8,344 nucleotides of DNA, from assembly GCA_046726015.1 (NCBI GenBank), contig JBKOZS010000272.1, positions 1-8,344 on the forward strand, written 5' to 3'. Below are positions 1-5,807 of this stretch, one piece after another. Under the pieces are notes generated by a model. It searched no databases and had not been told where the DNA came from. It worked only from the letters and a program-made list of their open reading frames with translations. Every line of letters starts with the position of its first letter. Positions within the stretch are counted from its first letter, which is position 1. A program made the translations under genes and the position numbers. Source of the DNA: QHWT01 sp046726015 (GTDB taxonomy: Bacteria > Acidobacteriota > Vicinamibacteria > Vicinamibacterales > 2-12-FULL-66-21).

Positions 1-321
1 GGCGTCGGCAGCGTCCACCATCTCGCCTGGAGCGTGACGGACGAACAGCACCAGCTCGCGGTCCGCACGCAGGTCGAAGCGGCGGGAGGCCGCGCGACGC
101 CGGTGATCGACCGGTTCTGGTTCAAGTCGGTGTATTTCAAGGAACCCGGCGGCGTGCTGTTCGAGATCGCCACCGAGGGTCCAGGCTTCGCCGTGGACGA
201 GGATCCGGGTCATCTCGGCGAGACGCTCGTCCTTCCGCCCTGGTTCGAGCGTACTCGCGGGGAGATCGAGCGTGTTCTGCCGCCACTCAAGCTGCCGATC
301 CCGGTTTCCGATGCGGGGTGA
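1..321 (+). CDS. Ring-cleaving dioxygenase / glyoxalase-like VOC protein, C-terminal part (5' end outside window)
   Basis: The frame is open from base 1 to the TGA at 319-321, so only the last 106 residues are present. The fragment begins within a VHHLAW motif (fragment residues 5-10), whose histidine is a typical first metal ligand of a vicinal-oxygen-chelate module. It continues to EPGGVLFEIAT (residues 48-58), where E55 is the expected glutamate metal ligand. The tail GFAVDEDP, then LGETLVLPPWFE, then a short basic helix, resembles the C-terminus of MhqO/MhqA-type ring-cleaving dioxygenases, which cleave hydroquinone-like or catechol-like aromatics using Fe(II). A GTG at 34 and later codons could be read as starts, but the motif begins upstream of them, so I treat the gene as truncated by the window. 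The family assignment is from motif recall; the substrate is unknown. An 81-bp gap separates it from the PEP carboxykinase gene, and no functional link is evident. Confidence 0.8.
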   Translation, partial: GVGSVHHLAWSVTDEQHQLAVRTQVEAAGGRATPVIDRFWFKSVYFKEPGGVLFEIATEGPGFAVDEDPGHLGETLVLPPWFERTRGEIERVLPPLKLPIPVSDAG

Positions 322-390
322 CGCGTGCTGCGACACACCGTGTCATGCATTCCGCGCATGGCCGGTATCGCGACGACGCATGAATCAAGC

Positions 391-402
391 GATAATGGAG
401 GG
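391..402 (+). promoter_or_regulatory. Candidate -10 box (GATAAT) directly before the pckG start
   Basis: GATAAT at 391-396 lies 6 nt before the ATG at 403. The purine run GGAGGG (397-402) touches the ATG with no spacer, too close for an ordinary Shine-Dalgarno interaction with this codon. A leaderless or near-leaderless transcript is therefore possible. No convincing -35 hexamer is visible. The same box-to-ATG spacing occurs at 2892-2897 and 7212-7217. Confidence 0.35.
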
Positions 403-2217
403 ATGAGCTACGAAGCGGTGATTGCGACTGCGCATACCGGTATCCGGCAGTGGGTCGACGAGGTCGCCAGGATGACGACCCCCGATCGCATCGCTTATTG
501 CGATGGGTCCGAGGACGAAAAGAACCAAATCATCGAGGAATGCCTGGCCACGGGCGAGCTGATCGAGCTCAATCAGCAGACGTTGCCCGGCTGCTATCTT
601 CACCGCAGCGCACCGCACGACGTCGCGCGCACCGAGCACCTCACGTTCGTCTGTTCGAACCAAAAGGAAGACGCGGGTCCGAACAACAATTGGCAGGCGC
701 CCGATGCGGCCAAGGCCCGGCTGACGCCGCTGTTCACCGGCTCGATGAAGGGTCGCACGATGTACGTCGTGCCCTTCCTGATGGGGCCTCCCGGTTCACG
801 CTTCTCGAAAGTCGGCGTCGAAATCACCGACAGCAAGTACGTCGTCCTCAGCATGCGCATCATGACGCGCGTCGGGCGCGTCGCGCTCGATCATCTCGGC
901 GAGAGCGACGATTTCACGCGGTGCCTTCACTCGCTCGGCGATCTCAGCCCGGATCGCCGGTTCATCATGCATTTTCCCGAGGAAAACGCGGTCTGGTCGA
1001 TTGGATCGGGGTACGGCGGCAACGCACTCCTTGGCAAGAAATGCATGGCACTGCGCCTCGCAAGCTGGCTCGCGAAAAAGGACGGGTGGCTGGCGGAGCA
1101 CATGCTGATCCTCGGGCTGAAGGACCCGCAGGGCAAACAGCATTACGTCGCCGGCGCCTTTCCATCGGCGTGTGGCAAGACCAATCTCGCGATGCTCATG
1201 CCGCCACCGTCAATGCCCGGGTGGACGGCAACGACGGTCGGTGACGATATCGCGTGGCTGCGGCCCGGCAAAGACGGCCGGTTGTGGGCCGTGAATCCAG
1301 AGGCCGGCTTCTTCGGTGTCGTGCCAGGGACGAGCAGGCGCACCAACGCGACCGCGTTCGACATGATCCAGCGCAACACGATTTACACGAACGTGGCGCT
1401 GCGGCCGGATGGAACGCCATGGTGGGAAGGACACGACGACCCGGCACCGAGTGAAGCGCTCGACTGGCAGGGACGCCCGTGGAATCCCTCGTCGCCCGAC
1501 AAGGCCGCACATCCGAACAGCCGGTTCACCACGCCCGCATCGCAATGCGCGACGCTTTCAGCCGAATTCGAGAACGCTGAAGGCGTACCGATCGACGCCA
1601 TCCTGTTCGGCGCACGCCGTCAACGGCGGGTGCCCCTTGTGTACGAGGCGAGCAGCTGGACGCACGGCACGTTCCTGGGCGCGACACTGTCGTCGGAAAC
1701 GACCGCCGCGGCAACCGGAAAGGTTGGCGTGCTCCGCCGCGATCCAATGGCCATGCTGCCCTTCTGCGGCTACAACATGGGGGACTACTTCGCGCACTGG
1801 CTCGAAGTCGGCGCCAGCGCCGCAAAGCCGCCGCGCGTGTTCCGGGTCAACTGGTTCAGGACGGGCGACGATGGAAAATTCCTGTGGCCGGGATTTGGCG
1901 ACAATCTTCGCGTGTTGAAGTGGATTCTCGAGCGATGCGAGGGGCACGGCAAGGCCGTGCCGACCGCCATTGGCGCGGTCCCGACGCTCGATGCGCTCGA
2001 TCGCAACGGCCTCGCCATCTCCGACGACGATCTCTCAGCGCTGCTGAAAGTGGATCCGGCCGAGTGGGTGGAGGCGCTCGCGGGACAGGAGGACTTTTTC
2101 CGAAAGTTCGGCGATCACACGCCGCCGGCGATGTGGGATGAGCAAAAGCATCTCGCGCATCGCATCGAAGAGGCGATCACGCCGCACGATCTGCACGGAC
2201 GCGACCTCGGCACGTGA
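403..2217 (+). CDS. pckG: Phosphoenolpyruvate carboxykinase (GTP)
   Basis: A cytosolic enzyme that interconverts oxaloacetate + GTP and phosphoenolpyruvate + GDP + CO2, the entry step of gluconeogenesis. The 604-residue length is normal for the GTP family. Visible landmarks from the start at 403 are: the substrate-loop region RTEHLTFVCS (76-85); GGNALLGKKCMALR (205-218) with the metal-binding lysine; AEHM (231-234) with the metal-binding histidine; the P-loop and active-site cysteine in FPSACGKTNLAM (253-264); VGDDIAW (279-285) with the metal-binding aspartate; AGFFGVVPGTS (301-311); HPNSRF (370-375); EGVPIDAILFGARR (393-406); and VNWFR (482-486). The family-defining residues therefore all appear present. 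The frame is open back to 325, but the 26 extra codons carry no family similarity, so ATG 403 is preferred. The gene is convergent with the AraC-type gene. Nothing suggests it belongs to the biosynthetic run further right. Confidence 0.97.
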   Translation: MSYEAVIATAHTGIRQWVDEVARMTTPDRIAYCDGSEDEKNQIIEECLATGELIELNQQTLPGCYLHRSAPHDVARTEHLTFVCSNQKEDAGPNNNWQAPDAAKARLTPLFTGSMKGRTMYVVPFLMGPPGSRFSKVGVEITDSKYVVLSMRIMTRVGRVALDHLGESDDFTRCLHSLGDLSPDRRFIMHFPEENAVWSIGSGYGGNALLGKKCMALRLASWLAKKDGWLAEHMLILGLKDPQGKQHYVAGAFPSACGKTNLAMLMPPPSMPGWTATTVGDDIAWLRPGKDGRLWAVNPEAGFFGVVPGTSRRTNATAFDMIQRNTIYTNVALRPDGTPWWEGHDDPAPSEALDWQGRPWNPSSPDKAAHPNSRFTTPASQCATLSAEFENAEGVPIDAILFGARRQRRVPLVYEASSWTHGTFLGATLSSETTAAATGKVGVLRRDPMAMLPFCGYNMGDYFAHWLEVGASAAKPPRVFRVNWFRTGDDGKFLWPGFGDNLRVLKWILERCEGHGKAVPTAIGAVPTLDALDRNGLAISDDDLSALLKVDPAEWVEALAGQEDFFRKFGDHTPPAMWDEQKHLAHRIEEAITPHDLHGRDLGT

Positions 2218-2229
2218 CTGCACAGCTCG

Positions 2230-2280
2230 CGCAGAGGTGCGCCAAGTGCGCAAAGGTGCGTCAGGTGTGCGTCGCACGCT
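2230..2280. repeat. GTGCG / AGGTGC word cluster, left arm of a degenerate inverted repeat
   Basis: Just after the pckG stop, short related words recur: AGGTGCG, AAGTGCG, AGGTGCG and AGGTGTGCG. Their reverse complements (GCACCT, CGCAC, GCACTT) dominate 2286-2398, so the whole gap can fold into many alternative, imperfect stem-loops. It may act as a bidirectional terminator between the two convergent genes. No U-tract typical of an intrinsic terminator is visible. Confidence 0.55.
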
Positions 2281-2326
2281 TGCGATTCAGCACTTCCAAC
2301 TGAGTGCCCTTAGCACCTGGCACCCG

Positions 2327-2398
2327 CCTCGCACTTTCAGCACCTCGCACTTTCAGCACCTCGCACTTTCAGCACCTCGCACTTTCAGCACCTCGCAC
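2327..2398. repeat. 16-bp tandem repeat, 4.5 copies
   Basis: The unit CCTCGCACTTTCAGCA occurs without mismatch at 2327-2342, 2343-2358, 2359-2374 and 2375-2390, followed by a half copy at 2391-2398. Diverged versions lie just upstream (a CAGCACTT at about 2288 and TTAGCACCTGGCACC at about 2310). The perfect identity of four units suggests recent slippage expansion inside an older degenerate word array. It lies between two convergent genes and does not appear to be coding. Confidence 0.9.
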
Positions 2399-2422
2399 CC
2401 TGCGCCCCCCGCACCCCTGCTA

Positions 2423-2800
2423 TTACTCTCCCTCATTACCGGTCGGTGCGGCCGGCCGTCTGCCATGACGCATACTGCCTACCCACTCGCTCCGCCGCAG
2501 CGCGCTCGGGCCCATTCCGTACTCGTCGCGGAAATCACGCGCGAAGTGGCTGGCATCGTTGAACCCGACGAGCGTCCGCACCTGCTTGACCGTGAGGAAC
2601 GTGCGTTCGAGCAGCACCTTCGCGCGGGCGAGGCGCAGCCGTTGCAGGTAGCGCGCCGGCGGCATGCCGGTCTCCGCGCGAAAGAGGCGCGCGAACCGTG
2701 ATGGCGAGAGGTTCGTCGTCGCCGCGAGGTCGGCCAGTGACAGCGGCTCCTGCAGCCGGCGCTCCAATTCAACGCGCGCCCAGGCGATCCTGGGATCCAT
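2423..2800 (-). CDS. Minimal AraC-family transcriptional regulator (HTH domain only)
   Basis: A 125-residue protein consisting essentially of the AraC/XylS double helix-turn-helix domain. The first HTH is at about residues 21-42 (LSLADLAATTNLSPSRFARLF) and the second at about 70-91 (TVKQVRTLVGFNDASHFARDF). Family hallmarks include the GMPPARYLQRLRLARAKVLL linker region and VGFNDASHFARDFRDEYGMGPS. There is no N-terminal cupin or other sensor domain, so it either acts constitutively, like the SoxS/MarA type controlled by abundance, or relies on a partner. ATG 2800 is chosen because GGAGGAG lies 2-9 nt before it on the minus strand and the conserved domain starts immediately after it. A longer frame reaches an ATG at 2878, but that would run through the putative operator. 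The basic, proline-rich tail (about residues 108-125) looks unstructured. It is divergent to the biosynthetic run and is its obvious candidate regulator (inference). Confidence 0.9.
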   Translation of the reverse strand: MDPRIAWARVELERRLQEPLSLADLAATTNLSPSRFARLFRAETGMPPARYLQRLRLARAKVLLERTFLTVKQVRTLVGFNDASHFARDFRDEYGMGPSALRRSEWVGSMRHGRRPAAPTGNEGE

Positions 2801-2850
2801 CGCTCCTCCGCCCTCGCCAGTTACCGCAAAGCTTCTGCCAAATACATGAT

Positions 2851-2882
2851 CGGTCAAGCATTTTGCCTGTCCGGTCAAGCAT
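2851..2882. promoter_or_regulatory. Candidate AraC-type operator: two 11-bp direct repeats 21 bp apart
   Basis: CGGTCAAGCAT occurs identically at 2851-2861 and 2872-2882. The 21-bp start-to-start distance is two turns of B-DNA, the same phasing as AraC half-sites, placing both on one face of the helix. A third partial copy (AAGCAT) follows at 2884-2889. The pair lies in the divergent gap between the AraC-type gene and the zinc-ribbon gene. The proximal copy would overlap the -35 region of the -10-like box at 2892-2897. Binding by the adjacent regulator is an inference from position and geometry. Confidence 0.6.
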
Positions 2883-2891
2883 AAAGCATGC

Positions 2892-2897
2892 TACGAT
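2892..2897 (+). promoter_or_regulatory. Candidate -10 box (TACGAT) for the rightward run
   Basis: TACGAT lies 5 nt before the ATG at 2903, so transcription would begin at or next to that codon. No good -35 hexamer is present at the right distance (2869-2874 reads GTCCGG). This fits a promoter that needs an activator bound to the direct repeats immediately upstream. The context GCTACGATGGTTCATG closely resembles GCTACAATAGTTCGATG before the gene at 7224. Confidence 0.4.
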
Positions 2898-2902
2898 GGT
2901 TC

Positions 2903-3217
2903 ATGGCCGGGAAGCGCCCTGCACAACCGCTGCTGCTGAGCGTCAAGCGCCGCTGCCTCGTCTGCGAGACGGAAGTCGAGCTGAGCGAACCCAGCGACAC
3001 CGACGAAATCGGTCCTGAATGCCCCCAATGTCATGCGCCGACGGAACGCATCGCGATTGTCGGACCAAGCCCGGAACCGGCGAATCCGCATGCGGCCGCA
3101 CTCGGACGGCTGGGAGGACTGAAAGGCGGCCCCGCGCGGGCGGCCGCGCTGACGGCTCGGCGGCGGCGGGAGATCGCGCGCAACGCGGCGCGGATGCGTT
3201 GGAAGCAGGGGCGGTGA
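2903..3217 (+). CDS. Small zinc-ribbon protein with basic KGG-type C-terminal tail, function unknown
   Basis: I do not recognise a named family for this 104-residue protein. Two CxxC knuckles, C18/C21 (CLVC) and C40/C43 (CPQC), separated by an acidic stretch, look like a small zinc ribbon. After a proline-rich linker, residues 62-100 (NPHAAALGRLGGLKGG, then an alanine/arginine helix ending MRW) match a short basic motif of the GRxGGxxGGxARA...RW type found at the ends of various small bacterial proteins, possibly for nucleic-acid contact. An in-frame ATG at 2888 would add MLRWF. I prefer 2903 because of the -10-like box 5 nt upstream and the absence of a Shine-Dalgarno at either codon. It is the first gene of the rightward run, and its stop (3215-3217) is 1 nt before the next start, so the two are probably translated together. 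Confidence 0.7.
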   Translation: MAGKRPAQPLLLSVKRRCLVCETEVELSEPSDTDEIGPECPQCHAPTERIAIVGPSPEPANPHAAALGRLGGLKGGPARAAALTARRRREIARNAARMRWKQGR

Positions 3218-3218
3218 C

Positions 3219-3596
3219 GTGGGCCTGGTTTTCGAGGCATGGCGCCGCCTCGTCGTCACGCGTATCGCGCTGTCCGTACTGCCCTGGCGTACGGCATCAA
3301 AGCTGCTCGCGGCCTCCGGGCGCCGTCGATCTTACAGCTCTACAGATCGCCTGACCTGGGCGATTCAATCCGCGTCTCGTTTTGTCCCACGCGCGACCTG
3401 TCTCGCGAAGGCGATAGCTCTTCAGGCGCTGCTTGCGCGCCGGGGCCGTGTAGGGATTCTGCACCTCGGTGTGAAAACTACACGGACGGCAGGCTTTGAA
3501 GCCCACGCCTGGCTCGAACTCGACGGCCAAATCATCCTTGGGGAAGGCGCACAGCAGGGGTTCGCGACCCTGCTCAGCCATCGAGCAGATCGCTAA
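3219..3596 (+). CDS. Lasso-peptide-biosynthesis B2-type protein (transglutaminase-like cysteine protease)
   Basis: This 125-residue protein fits the B2 / Transglut_core3 family, the cysteine protease that removes the leader peptide in lasso-peptide pathways. The pattern is RATCLAKAIALQALLARRG (58-76) with the nucleophile C61, then LHLGV (81-85), FEAHAWLELDG (93-103) with the catalytic H96 and probable D102, and a closing F-ATLL. The N-terminal helical stretch (about 8-33) is also typical, so the protein looks complete and active. The start is GTG 3219, 1 nt after the preceding TGA, which implies translational coupling. No PqqD-like B1 partner, asparagine-synthetase-like cyclase or precursor peptide is present in the window, so a true lasso peptide is doubtful. 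The enzyme may cleave a peptide or amide made by the ligases that follow. Family call is firm; role is inferred. Confidence 0.82.
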   Translation: MGLVFEAWRRLVVTRIALSVLPWRTASKLLAASGRRRSYSSTDRLTWAIQSASRFVPRATCLAKAIALQALLARRGRVGILHLGVKTTRTAGFEAHAWLELDGQIILGEGAQQGFATLLSHRADR

Positions 3597-3615
3597 AGTA
3601 TGATGTGCGTTCCAT

Positions 3616-4722
3616 ATGGCGCACGCGTTCACGCTCGGGGTCGAGGAAGAGTTTCAGATTGTTGATCCCGAGACGTGGGAGCTCCGGTCGCACGTGTCCG
3701 AGTTGCTGGCCTCCGGCGCCCCGTCGCTGGGCGATCAGATCAAGCGCGAACTGCATCAATCGATTGTCGAGGTAGGAACGAAGATCTGCGGCAACGTGCG
3801 AGAGCTCGAAGACGAGGTCTGCCGCATCCGCCGCGATCTTGCGGACAGCGCCGAGCGCGTCGGCCTCCGCATCGCCGCCGCGGGCACGCACCCCTTCTCG
3901 CGCTGGATCGACCAGGTCCTGTCGCCCGGCGAGCGCTACGAGAACATCGTGGAGGAAATGCAGCAGCTGGCGCGCTCACTGCTCATCTTCGGCCTGCACA
4001 TCCACGTGGCCGTCCCGGACCGGGCCACCACCATTGATCTGCTGAACGAAGCCCGCTACTTCCTGCCACACCTGCTCGCGCTCTCGACCAGCTCCCCGTT
4101 CTGGCAGGGACGCGACACCGGCCTCAAGTCGTATCGGACGACGGTCTTCCGGCGCTTTCCCCGCAGCGGCATCCCGGAACATTTCAATTCCTGGAGCGAG
4201 TACGAAGAGTACGTGAACATGCTCGTCGAGCTGCGGTGCATCGACAACGGGAAGAAGCTCTGGTGGGATCTTCGGCCGCACCCGACGTTCGGGACGCTCG
4301 AGTTCCGCGTCTGTGACGTCCCGACCTCTCCCCGTGTGACCGTGGCCCTTGCAGCGCTCGCGCAGGCCATCGTCGTAAAGCTGTACCGCCTTCGCAAGAG
4401 CAACCTGGGGTTCCGCATCTACGCGCGCGCGCTCGTGGAGGAAAACAAGTGGCGGGCTGCGCGATGGGGCATCGACGGCAACCTGATTGACTTCGGCCGC
4501 CGCAAGGAAGTGCCGATGCGCGATCTCGCGATCGAATTGCTCGAGTTCGTCGACGACGTGCTCGACGACCTGGACAGCCGCAACGCGGCGGAATACGTGC
4601 GCACGGTTCTCGCCGAGGGAACCAGCGCCGATCAGCAGCTGCATGTGTATCGCGATACGGGTGATCTGCAGGCGGTGGTCCGCTGGATCGTCGATGAAAC
4701 GCGGGCGTGGGAGAAACACTGA
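3616..4722 (+). CDS. Carboxylate-amine ligase, YbdK / GCS2 glutamate-cysteine ligase-like family
   Basis: A 368-residue glutamine-synthetase-fold amidoligase that would activate a carboxylate with ATP and join it to an amine. Known relatives make gamma-glutamylcysteine or similar gamma-glutamyl amides. Motifs in order are: GVEEEF (8-13), the metal-binding opening of the family; QSIVEVGT (48-55); AGTHPFSRW (89-97); GLHIHV (126-131), the second metal-binding strand; SSPFW (159-163); LRPHPTFGTLEFRVCD (219-234); and NKWRAARWGIDG (277-288). The length is normal for YbdK-type proteins. The start at ATG 3616 begins right at the conserved core; no clear Shine-Dalgarno is visible. A TATGAT (3599-3604) could be an internal -10 box, but this is weak. 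It lies 19 nt after the B2 gene, so co-transcription is likely. The true substrates are unknown; glutamate as donor is a family-based guess. Confidence 0.9.
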   Translation: MAHAFTLGVEEEFQIVDPETWELRSHVSELLASGAPSLGDQIKRELHQSIVEVGTKICGNVRELEDEVCRIRRDLADSAERVGLRIAAAGTHPFSRWIDQVLSPGERYENIVEEMQQLARSLLIFGLHIHVAVPDRATTIDLLNEARYFLPHLLALSTSSPFWQGRDTGLKSYRTTVFRRFPRSGIPEHFNSWSEYEEYVNMLVELRCIDNGKKLWWDLRPHPTFGTLEFRVCDVPTSPRVTVALAALAQAIVVKLYRLRKSNLGFRIYARALVEENKWRAARWGIDGNLIDFGRRKEVPMRDLAIELLEFVDDVLDDLDSRNAAEYVRTVLAEGTSADQQLHVYRDTGDLQAVVRWIVDETRAWEKH

Positions 4723-4833
4723 ACGGCTCAGGGCTCAGGACTCGAGGCTTATGGCCTGGGCTTATGGCTCTATGGCTTAAGCCGATGTAGCCATGAGCCG
4801 ACCTTGAGCCCTCAGCCTTGAGCCCTAAGCCGT
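4723..4833. repeat. Imperfect palindromic word-repeat element (GGCTCAGG family), copy 1
   Basis: Directly after the TGA of the ligase gene, the sequence ACGGCTCAGGGCTCAGG with further GGCTTATGG and GGCTCTATGG words runs to about 4779. It is followed by the complementary words TAAGCCGATG, AGCCATGAGCC, CTTGAGCCCTCAGCC and AGCCCTAAGCCGT. The outer ends ACGGCT / AGCCGT pair exactly, giving arms of roughly 55 bases with many mismatches. It stops just before the ribosome-binding site of the next gene. A long hairpin here could attenuate or stabilise the polycistronic RNA. A second member starts at 8256. Confidence 0.85.
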
Positions 4834-4838
4834 TCGAT

Positions 4839-4845
4839 GAGGAGG
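4839..4845 (+). promoter_or_regulatory. Shine-Dalgarno GAGGAGG fixing the GTG start at 4850
   Basis: GAGGAGG is followed by a 4-nt spacer (CGTC) and GTG. It is the strongest ribosome-binding site among the rightward genes and decides the start of the ATP-grasp gene. It is located just outside the right arm of the palindromic element. Confidence 0.75.
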
Positions 4846-4849
4846 CGTC

Positions 4850-5803
4850 GTGAAAGTTGGACTGCTCTGCGGACGTGAGTACTCGTTTCCTCCCGCGTTC
4901 ATCGAACGCGTGAACGAACGCGGACGCGAATACGGCGTGTCCGCGGAGTTCGTGAAGCTGACCGGCACGAAGATGGGTGAGCCGTCCGGCTATCGCGTCA
5001 TCGTCGACCGCATCTCGCACGAAGTCGAGTACTACCGGGCCTTCCTCAAGCACGCGGTGCTCGAAGGCGCCTACGTGATCAACAACCCGTTCTGGTGGAC
5101 CGCGGACGACAAGTTCTTCAACTACTCGGTCGCGGCAAAGCTCGGGGTGGCCGTGCCGAAGACGGTCGTCCTCCCGCAGAAATCGTATCCCGCGGACATC
5201 GACCTCACGGCGGAATCGCTGCACAACCTGGGCTACCCGATCGACTGGGATGGCCTCCTCGACTATGTCGGCCGGCCTGCCATTCTCAAGCCGTACTCCG
5301 GCGGCGGATGGAAGCACGTCTACAAGGTTCACAACCGCGAGGAACTGTTGGCCGCGTACGACATCACGGGGCCCTACTGCATGACGTTGCAGCAGTTCAT
5401 CGATTTCGACCAGTACGTACGGTGTTTCACGTTCGGGAAGACCGACATCACGCCGGTCGCGTACGACCCGCGCGAACGGCGGTACGTCGTTGAGCACGCG
5501 TACCTTTCACCCGACCTCGGCGCGCGCATCGTCCGCGACGCGCAGACGCTCAACACGGCGCTTGGGTACGAGATGAATACGATCGAGTTCGCGGTCCAGG
5601 ACGGCGTGCCGTACGCGATTGATTTCCTCAATCCTGCGCCCGATTTCGAGCGCGATCGCATCACGCCCCACTACTTCGAGCTCGTTGTCGACAAGATGAC
5701 GAACCTCGTCATCGATCGCGCGCTGCATGGGCAGCCGCAGCAGATGTGGCCCCGCTGGGCGGAAATGGTTGGCCTGGCGCAGACAGTGACGGGACCGGCC
5801 TGA
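4850..5803 (+). CDS. ATP-grasp amide/peptide ligase (RimK / glutathione-synthetase-like)
   Basis: A 317-residue ATP-grasp enzyme that would form an acyl-phosphate on a carboxylate and join it to an amine. The N-terminal part (1-85) is a pre-ATP-grasp domain with KVGLLCGREYSFP at the start and VINNPFWWTADDKFF (76-90), the equivalent of the region in which ligases of this class place a conserved N-P...DK. The ATP-binding core includes GRPAILKPYSGGGWKHVYKV (141-160) with K147 and the glycine-rich loop, MTLQQFIDF (178-186) as the hinge, and RCFTFG (191-196). The metal site is in YAIDFLNPAPDFE (255-267), with D258 and N261 in the D-x-x-N position usual for the fold. The start is GTG 4850, supported by GAGGAGG. 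The next gene starts 4 nt after this stop, so the two ligases are probably co-translated and may act in sequence. The substrate cannot be told from sequence. Confidence 0.87.
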   Translation: MKVGLLCGREYSFPPAFIERVNERGREYGVSAEFVKLTGTKMGEPSGYRVIVDRISHEVEYYRAFLKHAVLEGAYVINNPFWWTADDKFFNYSVAAKLGVAVPKTVVLPQKSYPADIDLTAESLHNLGYPIDWDGLLDYVGRPAILKPYSGGGWKHVYKVHNREELLAAYDITGPYCMTLQQFIDFDQYVRCFTFGKTDITPVAYDPRERRYVVEHAYLSPDLGARIVRDAQTLNTALGYEMNTIEFAVQDGVPYAIDFLNPAPDFERDRITPHYFELVVDKMTNLVIDRALHGQPQQMWPRWAEMVGLAQTVTGPA

Positions 5804-5807
5804 CCTC

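Noticed and set aside
325..402. N-terminal extension of PEP carboxykinase
   Set aside because: The 26 extra codons show no family similarity and the protein starting at ATG 403 already has the normal length.
2327..2398. Possible CRISPR array
   Set aside because: The 16-bp units are directly adjacent with no spacers and no cas genes are nearby; it is a plain tandem repeat.
2138..2701. Plus-strand ORF (187 codons) covering the tandem repeat
   Set aside because: It overlaps the pckG 3' end, reads through the 16-bp repeat giving a repetitive serine/histidine peptide, and continues antisense to the AraC-type gene.
2801..2850. N-terminal extension of the AraC-type regulator to ATG 2878
   Set aside because: A good Shine-Dalgarno (GGAGGAG) precedes ATG 2800, the conserved domain starts there, and the extension would overlap the direct-repeat operator.
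2903..3217. Zinc-ribbon gene as a lasso precursor peptide
   Set aside because: At 104 residues with two CxxC pairs and a basic helical tail, it lacks a leader/core layout with the usual Thr at the penultimate leader position and a ring-forming Asp/Glu.
3976..4719. Minus-strand ORF (247 codons)
   Set aside because: Lies entirely opposite the GCS2 ligase gene and has no recognisable domain.
4184..5497. Long minus-strand ORF (437 codons)
   Set aside because: It runs antisense through two genes with clear family motifs and across the palindromic element; its sequence is arginine-rich and low in recognisable motifs, as expected for a shadow frame in GC-rich DNA.
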